From: Epiperipatus broadwayi
Taxonomy: Eukaryota; Onychophora; Udeonychophora; Euonychophora; Peripatidae
Length of the DNA stretch: 64,000 bases
Assembly: GCA_028023455.1 (NCBI GenBank)
Contig: JAQFVV010006541.1
Location: 671,128-735,127, forward strand
Direction: 5' to 3'
Shown here one piece after another: positions 42,229-52,830 of the stretch (the first letter of the stretch is position 1; every line of letters begins with the position of its first letter). Under the pieces are notes generated by a model, which saw only the letters and a list, made by a program, of their open reading frames with translations, was not told where the DNA came from and ran no database searches. The position numbers and the translations under genes were made by a program.

Positions 42229-42310
42229 ATAGAGATTTTAAATATTTTATCTTACCGCCCTTCTTAATAAGAGCTTGTTTGAGCTATTGGTAAGCTCTCT
42301 ATATTGCATT

Positions 42311-42944
42311 GTTAGCAGTGTTATGACTAGGTGCTGCTATCAACATTCACAAGGCTAAACTAATTTTGCTCTATTACTCAATAATAGTCTCTTTGTCTTG
42401 AATTTAATTAGAAGCAAAAGGAAGTGCCCTTCTATTTCTAAACCAAGTCATTACATGGATATTTACAGTTTCATTTGATATTCTGTAATAAAAAACTATC
42501 TACTTTTTAACATGAAGAGATATGCAATAACAAAAGTAATGAAGATCATAATAGTTTCTTAAAATAATAGTTCAGAATCATCAATAAATTCTTTAATGCC
42601 AAACCACTTTAACTTTGACACAAAATCATCAACACTTTCTTCATACTATGCTGAATATCTATATACCCCATTTTCTATTAAAACTATACTTATAAACTGC
42701 AAATACTTACTCTTTACATTTATTATCTACAATAGGGCTTCTATTATTGCCCCAAAGACTTAATATCTCCTATTATATCATCACTAATTCTGATGATTCA
42801 ATACATATTAATCACTGAATTACACAATTCTTAATATACTAAATTTCTGTGAATAAAATATATAAAAACAACTCTTTATGAAAGCACATATAATACAAAT
42901 ATAAAATGTCTACATACTGATGTATCTTTTAAACATATCTTATG
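42311..42944. other. AT-rich stretch without recognisable gene
   Basis: No supported exon; downstream of the secreted-protein exon, so possibly intronic. Confidence 0.45.
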
Positions 42945-43519
42945 ATAAACCACTAAACATCACATGATTACCTTATGCTTGCTTAAGCTGTTTAAACAGG
43001 CAAAACTCTCCATACAATAGTGCCACTCAGTGCAAGCCTGAGTAATCAACGGATTCCAGAAAGCTTGTGCATAAAATCCTTATCTAGTGCCTACTCATCC
43101 AATATCCTCAGACCAGTGAGGAGCCTAGGATCTGAGAGCACTACACCCAGATCTTAGGATCAAATGCAACCCTCCAGCAGCCACCTTTTATCTCTACTTA
43201 ACTCCAAAACTATGAGTCTAAAATTAAAAACATAATATTTTCAATCCAAACTCATTAGCTTATATAGTTATATAGGTCTGAACTCAGCTTAGTACCCATA
43301 CATTTTGGTGTCTTTGGTTCTTTAATAACCATAGCAACAACTATCCTATTAGACAGGATTGGTATTAATCCACTAAACATCACATAACCATAATTTCTTA
43401 TGCTTGCTAAAGCTGTTAAAGCAGGGATAACTCCATACAATAGTGTTGCTCAGTGCAGACCAGAATAATCAATGGATGCCAAAAGGCTTGTGCATAAAAT
43501 CTCTATCTATTGCCTACTC

Positions 43520-43575
43520 ATTTCTTCACTGGTGAAAGCCACGTGCTAAAAACTAGTCTGGGGATATTGGATGAG
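43520..43575 (+). ncRNA. Decayed hammerhead motif (H1)
   Basis: CTGGTGA (A6 to G) and CTAAAAAC in place of CCAGAAAC; the TAGTC cleavage segment and TGGGGATATTGGAT are kept. Likely inactive. Confidence 0.6.
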
Positions 43576-43962
43576 TAGGCACTGGATAAGGATTTTATGC
43601 ACAAGTCTTCTGGAATCCATTGATTACTCTGGTTTGCACTGATTGACACTACTGTATGGAGAGTTTTACCTGTTTTAACAGCTTAAGCAAGCATAAGAAA
43701 TGGTAATCATGTGGTGTTAAGTGGTTTAACAACAATCCTGCCTAATAGAATAGTGGTGGCTATGGTTATTAAAGTAACAAAGGCACCAAAATATATGAAT
43801 ACTGAACAGAGCTCAGACCTATATGATTGTTTAAGCTAATGATCTTGGTTTGTTAATATTAGGTTTTCAATTTTAGATTCATAGTTTTGGAGTTACATAG
43901 AGATAACAGGTGGCTGCTGGAGGGTTGCATTACATCCTACAATCTAGCTGCAGTGCTTTCAG

Positions 43963-44021
43963 ATCCAAGGTTCCTCACTGATAAAAGTGACAAGCTAGAA
44001 ACTAGTTTGGAGATATTGGAT
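43963..44021 (+). ncRNA. Decayed hammerhead motif (H1)
   Basis: ATCCAA/TTGGAT outer stem is present and GAAAC is kept, with TAGTT at the cleavage site (H17 is U, allowed). The core reads CTGATAA, so G8 is lost. Confidence 0.62.
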
Positions 44022-44159
44022 GAGTAGGCACTATATAAAAATTTTATGCACAAGCCTTCTGGCATCCATTGACTACTCTGTCTTGCACTGAGTGGCATTA
44101 CTGTGTGGAGAGTTTTGCCTATCTTATGATGAAGTTATGAATTATTTTCTGAAGTAGAA

Positions 44160-44690
44160 TATTAAATATTTATAATAAATATGAAATATTAAACACTAAT
44201 AAAATACATTATGTGTATATTTATAAATGGTTGTTATGAGAACAAATGACAATAAATTTAATTTCTAGCATTCATTGTGTATTACATATATAGCATACAT
44301 ATAAAATGCATATGAATTAAAGAAAAACATAGTTTTAATGACAAATTATATCTAGCATATTATTATTTATGTTAATGAATCGAAATTTAAAACCAATTTA
44401 TTTATATAACGTACATACATATATAAACCATATGAATCAAAGAACAACAGAATTTTTTTTAATAATAAGTGACATCTAACATTTTACTATTAATATTGAT
44501 GAGTGAAAATTTAAAATCAGTTTACTTATATAATGTACATATATACAAATTTAAAATAAAATAGAAAATTTTAATACTAAATAATAACTAGCATGTTGTT
44601 ACTTATAGTGATTGATCAAAATTTAATGTTCATTTACGTATATAAATGGTTAAAATTTAAAATCAAGTGTATAAAAAAAATGATCAAATT
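44160..44690. repeat. Diverged tandem repeat, unit about 130 bp
   Basis: Four successive blocks share (t)ctagcat(a/g)tt.tta.ttat, then a gattgatcaaaatttaa-type segment, then tatataa.gtacata. Only about two thirds of positions agree between units. Confidence 0.6.
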
Positions 44691-45889
44691 AATTACCAAT
44701 TAATCTTCGGGGGGGGGGGGTTTAAATCGACAATTATTTGATGCATTTTTATTCATTGTGTCATATATTGAATCAATATGTAGGACATAAGCCCTATGTA
44801 GATTACTTTCTCAAAGTGTTCTTTTATCAGGTTAGGTAGTAGTTAATCAATTGAAGATGACATACTGGTTTTGAATACTTACGTATATATTGAGTAGCTG
44901 TATAAGAATAGCTAGCTATATTTATTTTTCCCGGTTGATTTCCACTCAAATGCATGCTTGCTAATTTGATTTTTTTCCCAATGGGTGTTAATTATTGGTT
45001 AGAATAAGACAGAGGGAACTAAATCCCAAGGTCACAGCTTCCTTTTTTACCCTGCTATTTTTTTAATGAAAATCCAAATAAAGTATTGTGATTACACCAA
45101 ATATATATATATATTAAACAGCAGCAAAGTTTTGTTTCTTTTTCCTAATGGTGATGGTCAACAATGATCCCCATTATTATAATGTTTAGCTTGGCCTTTC
45201 ATGTGCTGTTGATGTTGTCCTAATGTTATAACAATTTTTGACTTTCAAATATTGAAGTTTAAAAAAAAACACAAACATATGTTTTACAGTTTTTAAAAAA
45301 ATACATATTTAATAAATGATAAAATTACATCGCTAATAATTTCAAAACAAATGTACAATGAAAACACATTTAATAATTTTATTTGCCAATATTTTAAATA
45401 TTGTCATTAACCAATTATTTTATATACGAACTAAGACCAAGAATTCATAAACACATATACTGTAATTTCTTTTTTATATCACTACTGCCATTTTCAAATC
45501 TCAAAATCATAAATAAATGCATATACCATAAAAAAAAAAAAAAAATTGAAATAAATAATGATAACAACAGCAACAAATATATGTATATTGAACCTGATTG
45601 AAATCCGGTTCAATGGTGTTGTTATTAAAAAAAAAAAAAAAATTATTAAGCTTTTAATTTTAATTAAACGTAGAGTTTAAATTTGCAATATTATTTAAAA
45701 AGAATGCGTGTATCCAAGTATACACGCGTTTATATGTAAACCGGATTTTTTAAAAATATTTATCGATTTATTTTAAAATAGTTTTCATATACCGCCTGTT
45801 TTTAAATCCATTTGATTTAAAAACAAGCTGGCTAGCTAATTGCATTCCTGTTGCTTTTATTTTAATTATTGTAAACAATTTTGATAGCG
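44691..45889. other. AT-rich stretch without recognisable gene
   Basis: Contains a run of about 13 G at 44708-44720 and A-runs near 45530-45545 and 45629-45642. No exon or known repeat was recognised. Confidence 0.5.
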
Positions 45890-47735
45890 GAGATTTGATT
45901 TTTATGTTGTTGTTTTCATTTCAATAAACCCTGGGTAGAATTCTTAGATAGATTGAGCGGGAGATTAATATTTATCCTGCCTAAGGCGAAGAAATTGGAC
46001 AACAAGGAAAGTGTTTCGCGGGAAATGGAGCAACGTATAAATAACCCCGGAAATTTGGAGGGTCAGTTAATCCATTTTTGAGAGATAGACAAGTGGTTTT
46101 CTCACGTGAAAGTTATAGCAGCGCGGACTTTTAAATTTCTGAATTAAAGGACATCAGCTGTTATTAAATACTTTCGCTTGCAAAAATGAAAAATTCTATA
46201 CTTGTTATCACCACCCGAATGGCTTGCTAACTCCACAAAAGACGGATCCCAGACTTCCAAGTTTGCTCCAGTAATGCCTTGAACACCTAAAAGAAACCGG
46301 AACCTCTTTACATCTATCTTGCTGCTTCAAGAAGCTGAAAATGAACTTAAGTAAAAGTGCGCACTCTACGTGAACATTGCTTTTACCGAAAGGTAATTAT
46401 TTTCGTTTTTATTCTTCCCAGGGTAAATTAGTTCTCATTAAATCTCCGCTCAATCTAACCACAAATATGTATTCTTAAATCAATATATCCCATATTTAAT
46501 ATTTGCTGTGTTTTTCAATATTTTATAGTGTGTCTTAGAATCTTAGTTTTAAGATTCTAATTTGCTTTCCGTTTTGTTTATTGGAGAGTGATGAGTGAGT
46601 TTTCTATTTTATGTAAGATTTTTATAAATGCTTTGGCAGTCGTGCTTTTAAAATGCTTACCTGTAATTATTTAGTATTTAATAATTAATTAATTTTATAC
46701 TCTATGTTTGCCCTCTTGCTAAACCTCCAAAAGTATTTTGGCTGACGACTTTATTGTCTGAATTTCGCAGGTGGAGATTTCGTTCTAAGATCTCTAAAGG
46801 TGGAAATTAGAATTGTGTTTTCTTTGTAATTTTATAAGACATCAGCAGGAAGATAAAATTTATCCATTCATAAATTACAGGTGAGCGATGCTTTCGTTCT
46901 GCTAAAGTGTTTACAACTTTTAAGATTTTCATACTCCGTGCACTCTCCGATAAATTCATTTGTGTATTTATTATGTGTGCTTTAAATTTATCAGAGCGTG
47001 TACTCAGAAGTTGTTTGTAAGTTTATTTTCTTTTCGTTATTTGCTGGGACAGACGTAACTGTTTTTCTAATCATTTACTTGTCTCTTATTGAGACCATTA
47101 ATTATTAATTTTAAAGTAATTTTCGCCAATCGTTTGGCTGGGATTCACCAGTTTAATTGTTTCTTCATTTCAATGATATTTTTCGATTGTTCTTGGGGTG
47201 GATCAATCGCCGTTATTTTAAACGTAGTAATTGGTGCAGTTCATACCGATATAAAGACATTCAAGGTCTCACCATGTTTAGATCTTGAACAGCTCATCGG
47301 CATTGGGTCTTTGATCTATTTCAAGGGCATATGGTTTAAGTATCTGAAAGGGAAAACCAGTGTTTAAGTGAATCCTCTGCTGAATGAAATTTGCTTCCTC
47401 CCTTTTAACTTGGTTTATTAGAAGATCAGTCAGTCTGTCATAGCTTTGCCTTTAGTATTTCTGGTACACGCCTGAGTTAACTCACATTTATTATGTCATA
47501 AACTTATATTTAATAATTTATTTTCTCATAATAAAATTTATGAAATATGTTTAACTTAATTTGGCTGACGTTTGTCTTTGTGCTTTTGTCTCAATTGTCT
47601 AAACAATTTAAGATCTCTTGTTTCTCCCTGAGTCTAGTCGGCGCAAACCATCATCATCATCTATTCTGATTACAGTAAACAAATTTTCCAGACACGTAGT
47701 GGTCTGGTGGCGACCTCCTGTATCAGAATAGATTG
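45890..47735 (+). mobile_element. LTR-like block followed by a primer-binding-type sequence (uncertain)
   Basis: Clearly richer in GC than its flanks. It has a good TATA box (cgtataaataac, about 46036), promoter-like sequence after it, an inverted pair of agattgagcgg(g)agatt (about 45946 and 46443), and at its right end TGGTGGCGACCTCC (47705). The last resembles the TGG-start primer-binding sites of Gypsy-type elements. No second LTR or coding region is present. A frame at 47089-47367 (92 residues) is unrecognised. Ends are not defined; a host promoter or an unknown element is possible. Confidence 0.35.
47659..47733. repeat. Nested hairpin
   Basis: ATCTATTCTGATTACAG (47659-47675) pairs with CTGTATCAGAATAGAT (47718-47733) with one bulge. 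Inside, CCAGAC (47688-47693) pairs with GTCTGG (47702-47707). Confidence 0.85.
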
Positions 47736-47977
47736 GGTATCCGGTATAATATAAACCCCCATATTAAAGCAAACCCAAGGTTTTTTTGAATGACAAAAAT
47801 GACACTTTGCTGAAAAGCATGGGTCTTTCCAACTTTTACAACATATATAAGTGTATGTGTGTGATTGTATGTTAATAAGGTTGAAAGGAAAATTATTTTC
47901 ACTAGTCGAATGTCTGAATATAAATCCTTTTTAAAGAGACTTCATTTGCTGCATTAATTTTCTGTATATTTTGATGT

Positions 47978-48312
47978 CAAAGAAGTATGGAGAGTTGCAT
48001 GTTGGAAGTAACAAGAAGAGATCGAAAACGCAATGTATGGGTAATAGAACAAACAGGTGTTACTGACCTCATTGAAAACATTAAAACACTGAAGTGGAGT
48101 TGGGCTGGACATATTGCTAGAAGAGACGATATTGAAATTTTAAACTGGATTCCAAGAGATTGTAAAAGACCCAGAAGAGACCAATGTGAGATGGATGGAT
48201 GAAATAAGAAAGTGTGCAGGGGTGATGTGGAGAAGAGAAGCTAAAGATAGTAAAAGATGGATTGAACTTGGAGAGACCTTTATCCTGCAGTGGATTGATA
48301 ATGGTTGATGAT
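47978..48312 (+). mobile_element. RTE-b LINE, 5'-truncated 3' end
   Basis: Starts abruptly at the equivalent of 56746 and keeps TGVTDLIENIKTLKWSWAGHIARRDD and ILNWIPRDCKRP, with small deletions, then ends in a GATGATGAT tail. A gatgtca sequence lies on both sides (about 47971 and 48312) and could be the target duplication. Similarity to 56746-57090 is high, so it is fairly young. Confidence 0.85.
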
Positions 48313-48744
48313 GATGTCAGATCAAAAGTGTTTTATGCAAGGAATCATTGTAACTTTATGCAAACAGAATGATAAATATATCTAACATATCCATGCACTC
48401 ACAACATACTAAAACTTCAGCTATATATTTTTATTTCTCTATTTCATAGGAATATATATTTAGATAGAAAATTTTTGTCCTACTTCAAAATATATAATGG
48501 CAAAACATAATTAAAAACTTTCTTTCATTTATAATTAAATAAAATCAGTGAAATTACTTTTAAACCATATATATAGTATTTTCTCTTCAAAGATTTTATG
48601 CAAACATATCTTTATTTATTTAGTACATAATCTATAATGATTGAACTGCATTATATATATATAAATTATATAATGAGTTGTGATTACTTATTAAGCACAT
48701 AAAAAAGGCTTTAATCATAATCATGTGCTTTGAATATTTATAAT
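48313..48744. other. AT-rich stretch without recognisable gene
   Basis: Low-complexity TA sequence; no supported feature. Confidence 0.5.
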
Positions 48745-48930
48745 GGTCAAACGATGTTGTTGTTTTTTTACTATAAAGGGAGGTCTCAAACCTCGACATA
48801 AGGCACCAAATTTAGGTTAAAGATAAGAGCAACCAGCTTATCTTTATAAAGTTTCTATCTTGTGTCAATGTTTGAGAAGTCCCTCTATAGTAAAAAAAAA
48901 CATTGTTTGACTATTATAAACATTCAAGAT
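48745..48930. repeat. Hairpin repeat family F6, copy 2
   Basis: Arms actataaagggaggtctcaaac and the complement of gtttgagaagtccctctatagt, with the outer aaacgatg/cattgttt pairing. The loop contains ttatctttataaag. MITE-like and related to 19470-19660. Confidence 0.75.
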
Positions 48931-48959
48931 GCATATGATAACGGTTAAAGTCTTTCTCT

Positions 48960-50935
48960 AAAGTAATTACATGTTAGTAGACTAAGTTTATCAATGTCAG
49001 CAATTTTAGTATGTTGTCATGGCAATCCTCACTCTGATCTAAGATATTAATATAGACAAAAGATTTAATATTTTGATTATAAAAGACTGAGATTTTTTAA
49101 TTGAAAGAAAGCTTAAATAAATCCCCCATTATCGAGCAAATGTTATTAATTCAAAAGTCTTTTAATAAATGATCTTTTTTGATACTCTTAAACTTCACTA
49201 AATATAATTATTATTTAGATAATAAACTTGATTTGCACAAAGTCAAATTGTTTTACAAATATAAATTGTATGTTGATAGCCTAAGCTGAAAAACACCAGG
49301 AGACTTCAATATGTTCTACAAACAAAAACTGAATTGGTCTAAGATAATAATATAGACAAAAAGTTGATACTTGATTGCATTTGGCTGAGATTTTTAAATT
49401 CAAAGAAAGTTAAGTATATATATATTGAAGTGGACCGTTCACAGAAAGTGCTTCAAATTTATCCCCACTGCACTTGCGTGTTAGCCTACAGAAAATATAT
49501 TAATGTGACAGAGAGATTTTTAAGTTATTGTTTTAATGTTTTGCTTTTTAAAAGGATTAGATTACTTGCACACAATATTCAAATTAAGAAAGAAAATAAA
49601 TGACTTTATAAATTTATATTAATTAATCAGTTGCATATAAGTTCAGCAACTTTATGTAGATTTTGTAACTTTGGGTGTTACGATAGTGCTGTGATCATTA
49701 TATTTTGTCTGTATTAATTTAAGCCTATCTATAACCTTACATTACCATGTTTAGTTTTTGTTTCACAGTTGCAATTTTAAATTATGTATTTAAAAAAATC
49801 TGAAGATGTCAGAATCTTACAAATCTTTTATGTAATAACAATAACCTTTTTCACAATTGACAATAATCTATTTGCATGATAAATCCATGAAGGAGATGGC
49901 CTACATGTCAATATAAATAAGAATTTGTAATTGGCTGAGTTTTTAGACTATGACCAAATAGCAGAAAAGTTGTAATTTTCTGTAATTTATATTGCAAAGA
50001 CTTATTTTAACCAAAAAAATTACATCACTGCAAAATGATTTTCTTGGAAATCATTTATTTTTAAAAAGTTGATTCTTATAAAGTTTGCTATGACAAAGTG
50101 GAAAGAGTTTCTATTTGCCAAATGAGAGTTGCCTTTGCCAAACAGGAAAAAAATTATTTTTTAAAATTTAATAACAATAAATATCTCTATTTTTCTTTTT
50201 TTTCTTTCTTTGATGATAACTAATACTAAATTAATTTTTGCTTTAATACCATAGTATTCAAATATCTAATATTTCATTCTACTAACTTTTTGAATAGATA
50301 CATTTACCCAATGACATTAAGCCCAGTTGTTATTGATAAGAACTTCATTTAGACATTTGTTTTGATATTTTTTAAATAACAAATATTAACTTTTAAAATG
50401 TCTACCACTTGAAAGCTTACATTTGTAATAAATAATATTAAGATTATCAATATATGATATAGAAATCAGATTTAATTGTAAAAGTAAAATGTCCAAATAT
50501 GGTGGACGATCTACAAATTTTGGTGCTCTTTTAGTACGCGATTGGTTGTTGTTGAAATTCAAAATGGTGGAGATCACATACTAAAAAAAGCACCCAAATT
50601 TCTCTCAAGAGATTATTCAAAATAGAAAGGTGAAATTTTCTGCTTAATGAGTTAATATTATCTACTTTACTAAAAGATTACACAATTAAGTCTCACAGCA
50701 TTAATATTTAACTGCTGACAAAATAAAAATTAACCTATTTCATATTAATAATAAAAGAGCAATTTTAGACAATGATAACTTAATTTTTTTCATCATAGAT
50801 GTAAACAATGCTAATAGAAATCACTCACATATCAGTTAGAACTTGAGGTTGTGAGGTGGAAGTTTTTAATATATGGTCCTTAGAGAGATCATCACTCCAA
50901 AAGGTGTCACAATAATTTGTACTGAAAATTTGTAT
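48960..50935. other. AT-rich stretch with a diverged direct repeat, no gene
   Basis: tctaagatattaatatagacaaaa (49037) recurs as tctaagataataatatagacaaaa (49338). Both are followed by related ttga...ctgagatttttaa(a/t)t sequence, a spacing of about 301 bp; a third weaker copy may lie near 49900-49950. A 79-residue frame at 49364-49603 is unrecognised and probably chance. Confidence 0.5.
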
Positions 50936-51135
50936 TATTATATATAAAAGTCATTTTGTGGGTTCATCAGTGTTAAAAATTTAAATATTTATATATAGAC
51001 CAATTGGTTTCGAGCTTAATGGCTCAAATCCCAACTCTTCATTGAGGTGAGCCATTAAGCTCGAAACCAATTGGTCGGTATATAAATATTTAAATTTTTA
51101 ACACAGATGAACCCATAAAATATGTCTTTTATATA
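50936..51135. mobile_element. H2 hammerhead palindrome, second copy
   Basis: ttaaaaatttaaatatttatatatagaccaattggtttcgagcttaatggctcaa mirrors the right half around about 51030 (described here in part; see 50972-51025 and 51046-51105). The right half keeps TTGAGGT, stem II GAGC-CATTAA-GCTC, GAAA and stem III ACC-AATT-GGT followed by C. The left half has lost the CTGAGGT segment. Confidence 0.8.
51036..51085 (+). ncRNA. Decayed hammerhead-like motif (H2)
   Basis: Stem II, GAAA, stem III and the cleavage C are all intact. The core is TTGAGGT (C3 to U, A9 to U), and the stem I strand after the cleavage site has changed. Confidence 0.58.
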
Positions 51136-51217
51136 TGCAACCCGTGAAAATCTTCATATCAACATATGTATATATCTTTTATTAAATACATGCACAAGTA
51201 TATATATATATATAAAA

Positions 51218-51376
51218 CAATCCACTAGAATAAAAGTACAAAAATTTTTTTAAATGCTTATATAAAATTGAAAATTAATATCCTTTGCTATAGCCAGCTT
51301 TGGTGTATTCTGGCATCTTCAATTTTATATAGGCATTTTTTTAAATTTTGTAGTTTTATTTTAATGGATTGTTTTA
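51218..51376. repeat. MITE-like hairpin with TIRs of about 58 bp
   Basis: aaaacaatccactagaataaaa ... cttatataaaattgaa pairs with ttcaattttatatagg ... ttttattttaatggattgtttt. Flanked by TATA on both sides, so a TA-type target duplication is possible. The 106-residue frame starting at 51268 begins inside it and is probably chance. Confidence 0.75.
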
Positions 51377-51379
51377 TTA

Positions 51380-51679
51380 TACTTATATTATTTGATATTA
51401 TATATATATATTTTTATTACAGGTTGCTAATGAAAGTTGACAAGATTTTCCAAAAGGCTGAAATATTTAATACTAAAACTATTTTTAATAAACAAATGAC
51501 ATATGACTATTTCTGTGTATTATTTATTATACATTGCATAACATTAAATGTATTAGCAAGCTATGATTATGAATGCAAGAGCAGCTAGTTTAATATTTTT
51601 AGTTAGCTATTTTGTATTAATAGCTTTTGAGAGCAGTTGCACTGCACACGCACTCGTGCTTGTATACATTGCATGAAAA
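51380..51679. other. AT-rich spacer without recognisable gene
   Basis: Nothing supported beyond TA microsatellite sequence near 51400. Confidence 0.5.
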
Positions 51680-51778
51680 TATAGAGGATTTGAACTCAGA
51701 CTTTCAAATACTTTTCAACTATCCACACTATCTCATACTACTGATGTACATGACCACACACATGTAGAAAAGATAAAT

Positions 51779-51833
51779 AATCACCAATATACATATTTCA
51801 TGCTAAACCAGTAGTCGTAAGTTGGTCCAGATT
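51779..51833 (-). ncRNA. Decayed hammerhead motif (H4)
   Basis: Stem I (AATC, ACCAA / TTGGT, GATT) and GAAA are kept; the core reads CTTACGA and the stem II 5' strand is mutated. Confidence 0.65.
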
Positions 51834-52247
51834 ATCAACTCTCACACATATATATAATCAGTGCTCAGTTTATATTAAGATAGCAAATCTTCATATTTTA
51901 ATGGATAAACTTCAATCTACTCTAACTCTTCAGCCATCTATTCCATTAAAAATCTGATGATGGAAAGCCCAAATCCCATGCTGATTCCAATATTGTTGTT
52001 ATGCCCAGGTTGATCTCAAGTCACTCTGATCCCTCATACATAATACCTTATCCATTTAAATACATAGAAGAGGGATGGACAGGATGTGGGCTTAATATGT
52101 AATATTTGAAATACACACATTCTTAATGTACCTGGAACGTAATTGTAAATATAAAAGATTTGAACTCAAACTTTCAAGCACCTTTCAACTATCCACACTA
52201 TCTCATACTATGATACACATGACCACACACATGTAGAAAATAAAAAT

Positions 52248-52302
52248 AATTACCGATATATGTATTTTGTGCTGAACCAGCACTCATCAATTGGTCCAGA
52301 TT
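52248..52302 (-). ncRNA. Decayed hammerhead motif (H4)
   Basis: TTGATGA (C3 to U), perfect 6-bp stem II GTGCTG/CAGCAC, but AAAA in place of GAAA. Confidence 0.7.
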
Positions 52303-52643
52303 ATCAACTCTCTTACATATACATAATCAGTGCTCAGTTTATATTAAGATAGCAAATCTTCATACTTTAATGTATAGGCTTCAATCTACTCCAACTTTTC
52401 AACCATTCATACCATTGAAAATCTGGTGATGGAAATCCCACACTGATGCCAATATTGTTATGCCTATGTTAACCTCAACAACAATATTGGCATCAGCATG
52501 GGATTTGGGTTTTTTGTCATCAGATTTTCAATGGTAAGGATGGTTGAAGAGTTGGAGTAGATTGAAGCCTGTCCATTAAGGTATGAGGATTGGCTATCTT
52601 AATATATATCTGAGCACTTATAGCATATATATGTAGAGATGGT

Positions 52644-52698
52644 AATCTGGACCAACTGATGAGTGCTGGTTCAGCACAAAATACATATATTGGTGATT
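52644..52698 (+). ncRNA. Hammerhead motif with one core change (H4)
   Basis: Full stem I (AATC, ACCAA / TTGGT, GATT), CTGATGA and the perfect 6-bp stem II are intact. The only core defect is AAAA in place of GAAA (G12 to A), shared with 52248-52302. Confidence 0.75.
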
Positions 52699-52830
52699 AT
52701 TTATCTTTTCTACATGTGTGTTGTAATGTGTATCAGTAGTATGAGATAGTGAGGATAGTTGAAAAATGCTTGAAAGTCTGAGTTCAAATCCCCTATATTC
52801 ACATTTAAGCCTGTATTTCAAATATTATTA

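Larger units (their letters stand above)
41985..42310. mobile_element. H2 hammerhead palindrome
   Basis: Almost perfectly self-complementary over about 320 bp. Each half begins with aagcttgtatt(t)acaaat or its partner, passes agctcaaacaagctctta and atctctatctggaatattctta, and has a hammerhead-like segment by the centre. A minus motif and a plus motif thus face away from each other around about 42160. Confidence 0.88.
42945..44130. mobile_element. H1 hammerhead array in inverted orientation, about 1.2 kb
   Basis: Minus-oriented units (42945-43450) face plus-oriented units (about 43510-44130). Each has the H1 arms, the gcaaccctccagcag(c) block and a copy of the ribozyme region. The minus copy near 43095-43125 has lost its ribozyme core by deletion. 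Both sides contain the conserved 34-codon stretch also seen at 25285. Confidence 0.8.
51680..52830. mobile_element. H4 hammerhead array: two minus units and one plus unit
   Basis: gatttgaactca.actttcaa at 51687 and 52157 sets a tandem spacing of 470 bp on minus. An inverted plus unit (about 52490-52830) follows, with the centre of symmetry near 52470-52490 (gccaatattgtt / aacaatattggc). Each unit contains a recognisable ribozyme. The layout repeats the tandem-plus-inverted pattern of the Penelope remnant at 20-21 kb. Confidence 0.82.

Noticed and set aside
35071-44720. C-run at 35071 and G-run at 44708, both near atgcatcaaat
   Set aside because: The order of run and motif differs between the two sites, so shared origin is not supported.
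49364-49603. 79-codon frame
   Set aside because: Lies in a diverged direct repeat; no motif and no splice context.
51268-51588. 106-codon hydrophobic frame
   Set aside because: Starts inside a MITE-like hairpin and has AT-driven composition (Ile, Phe, Tyr); no recognisable domain.
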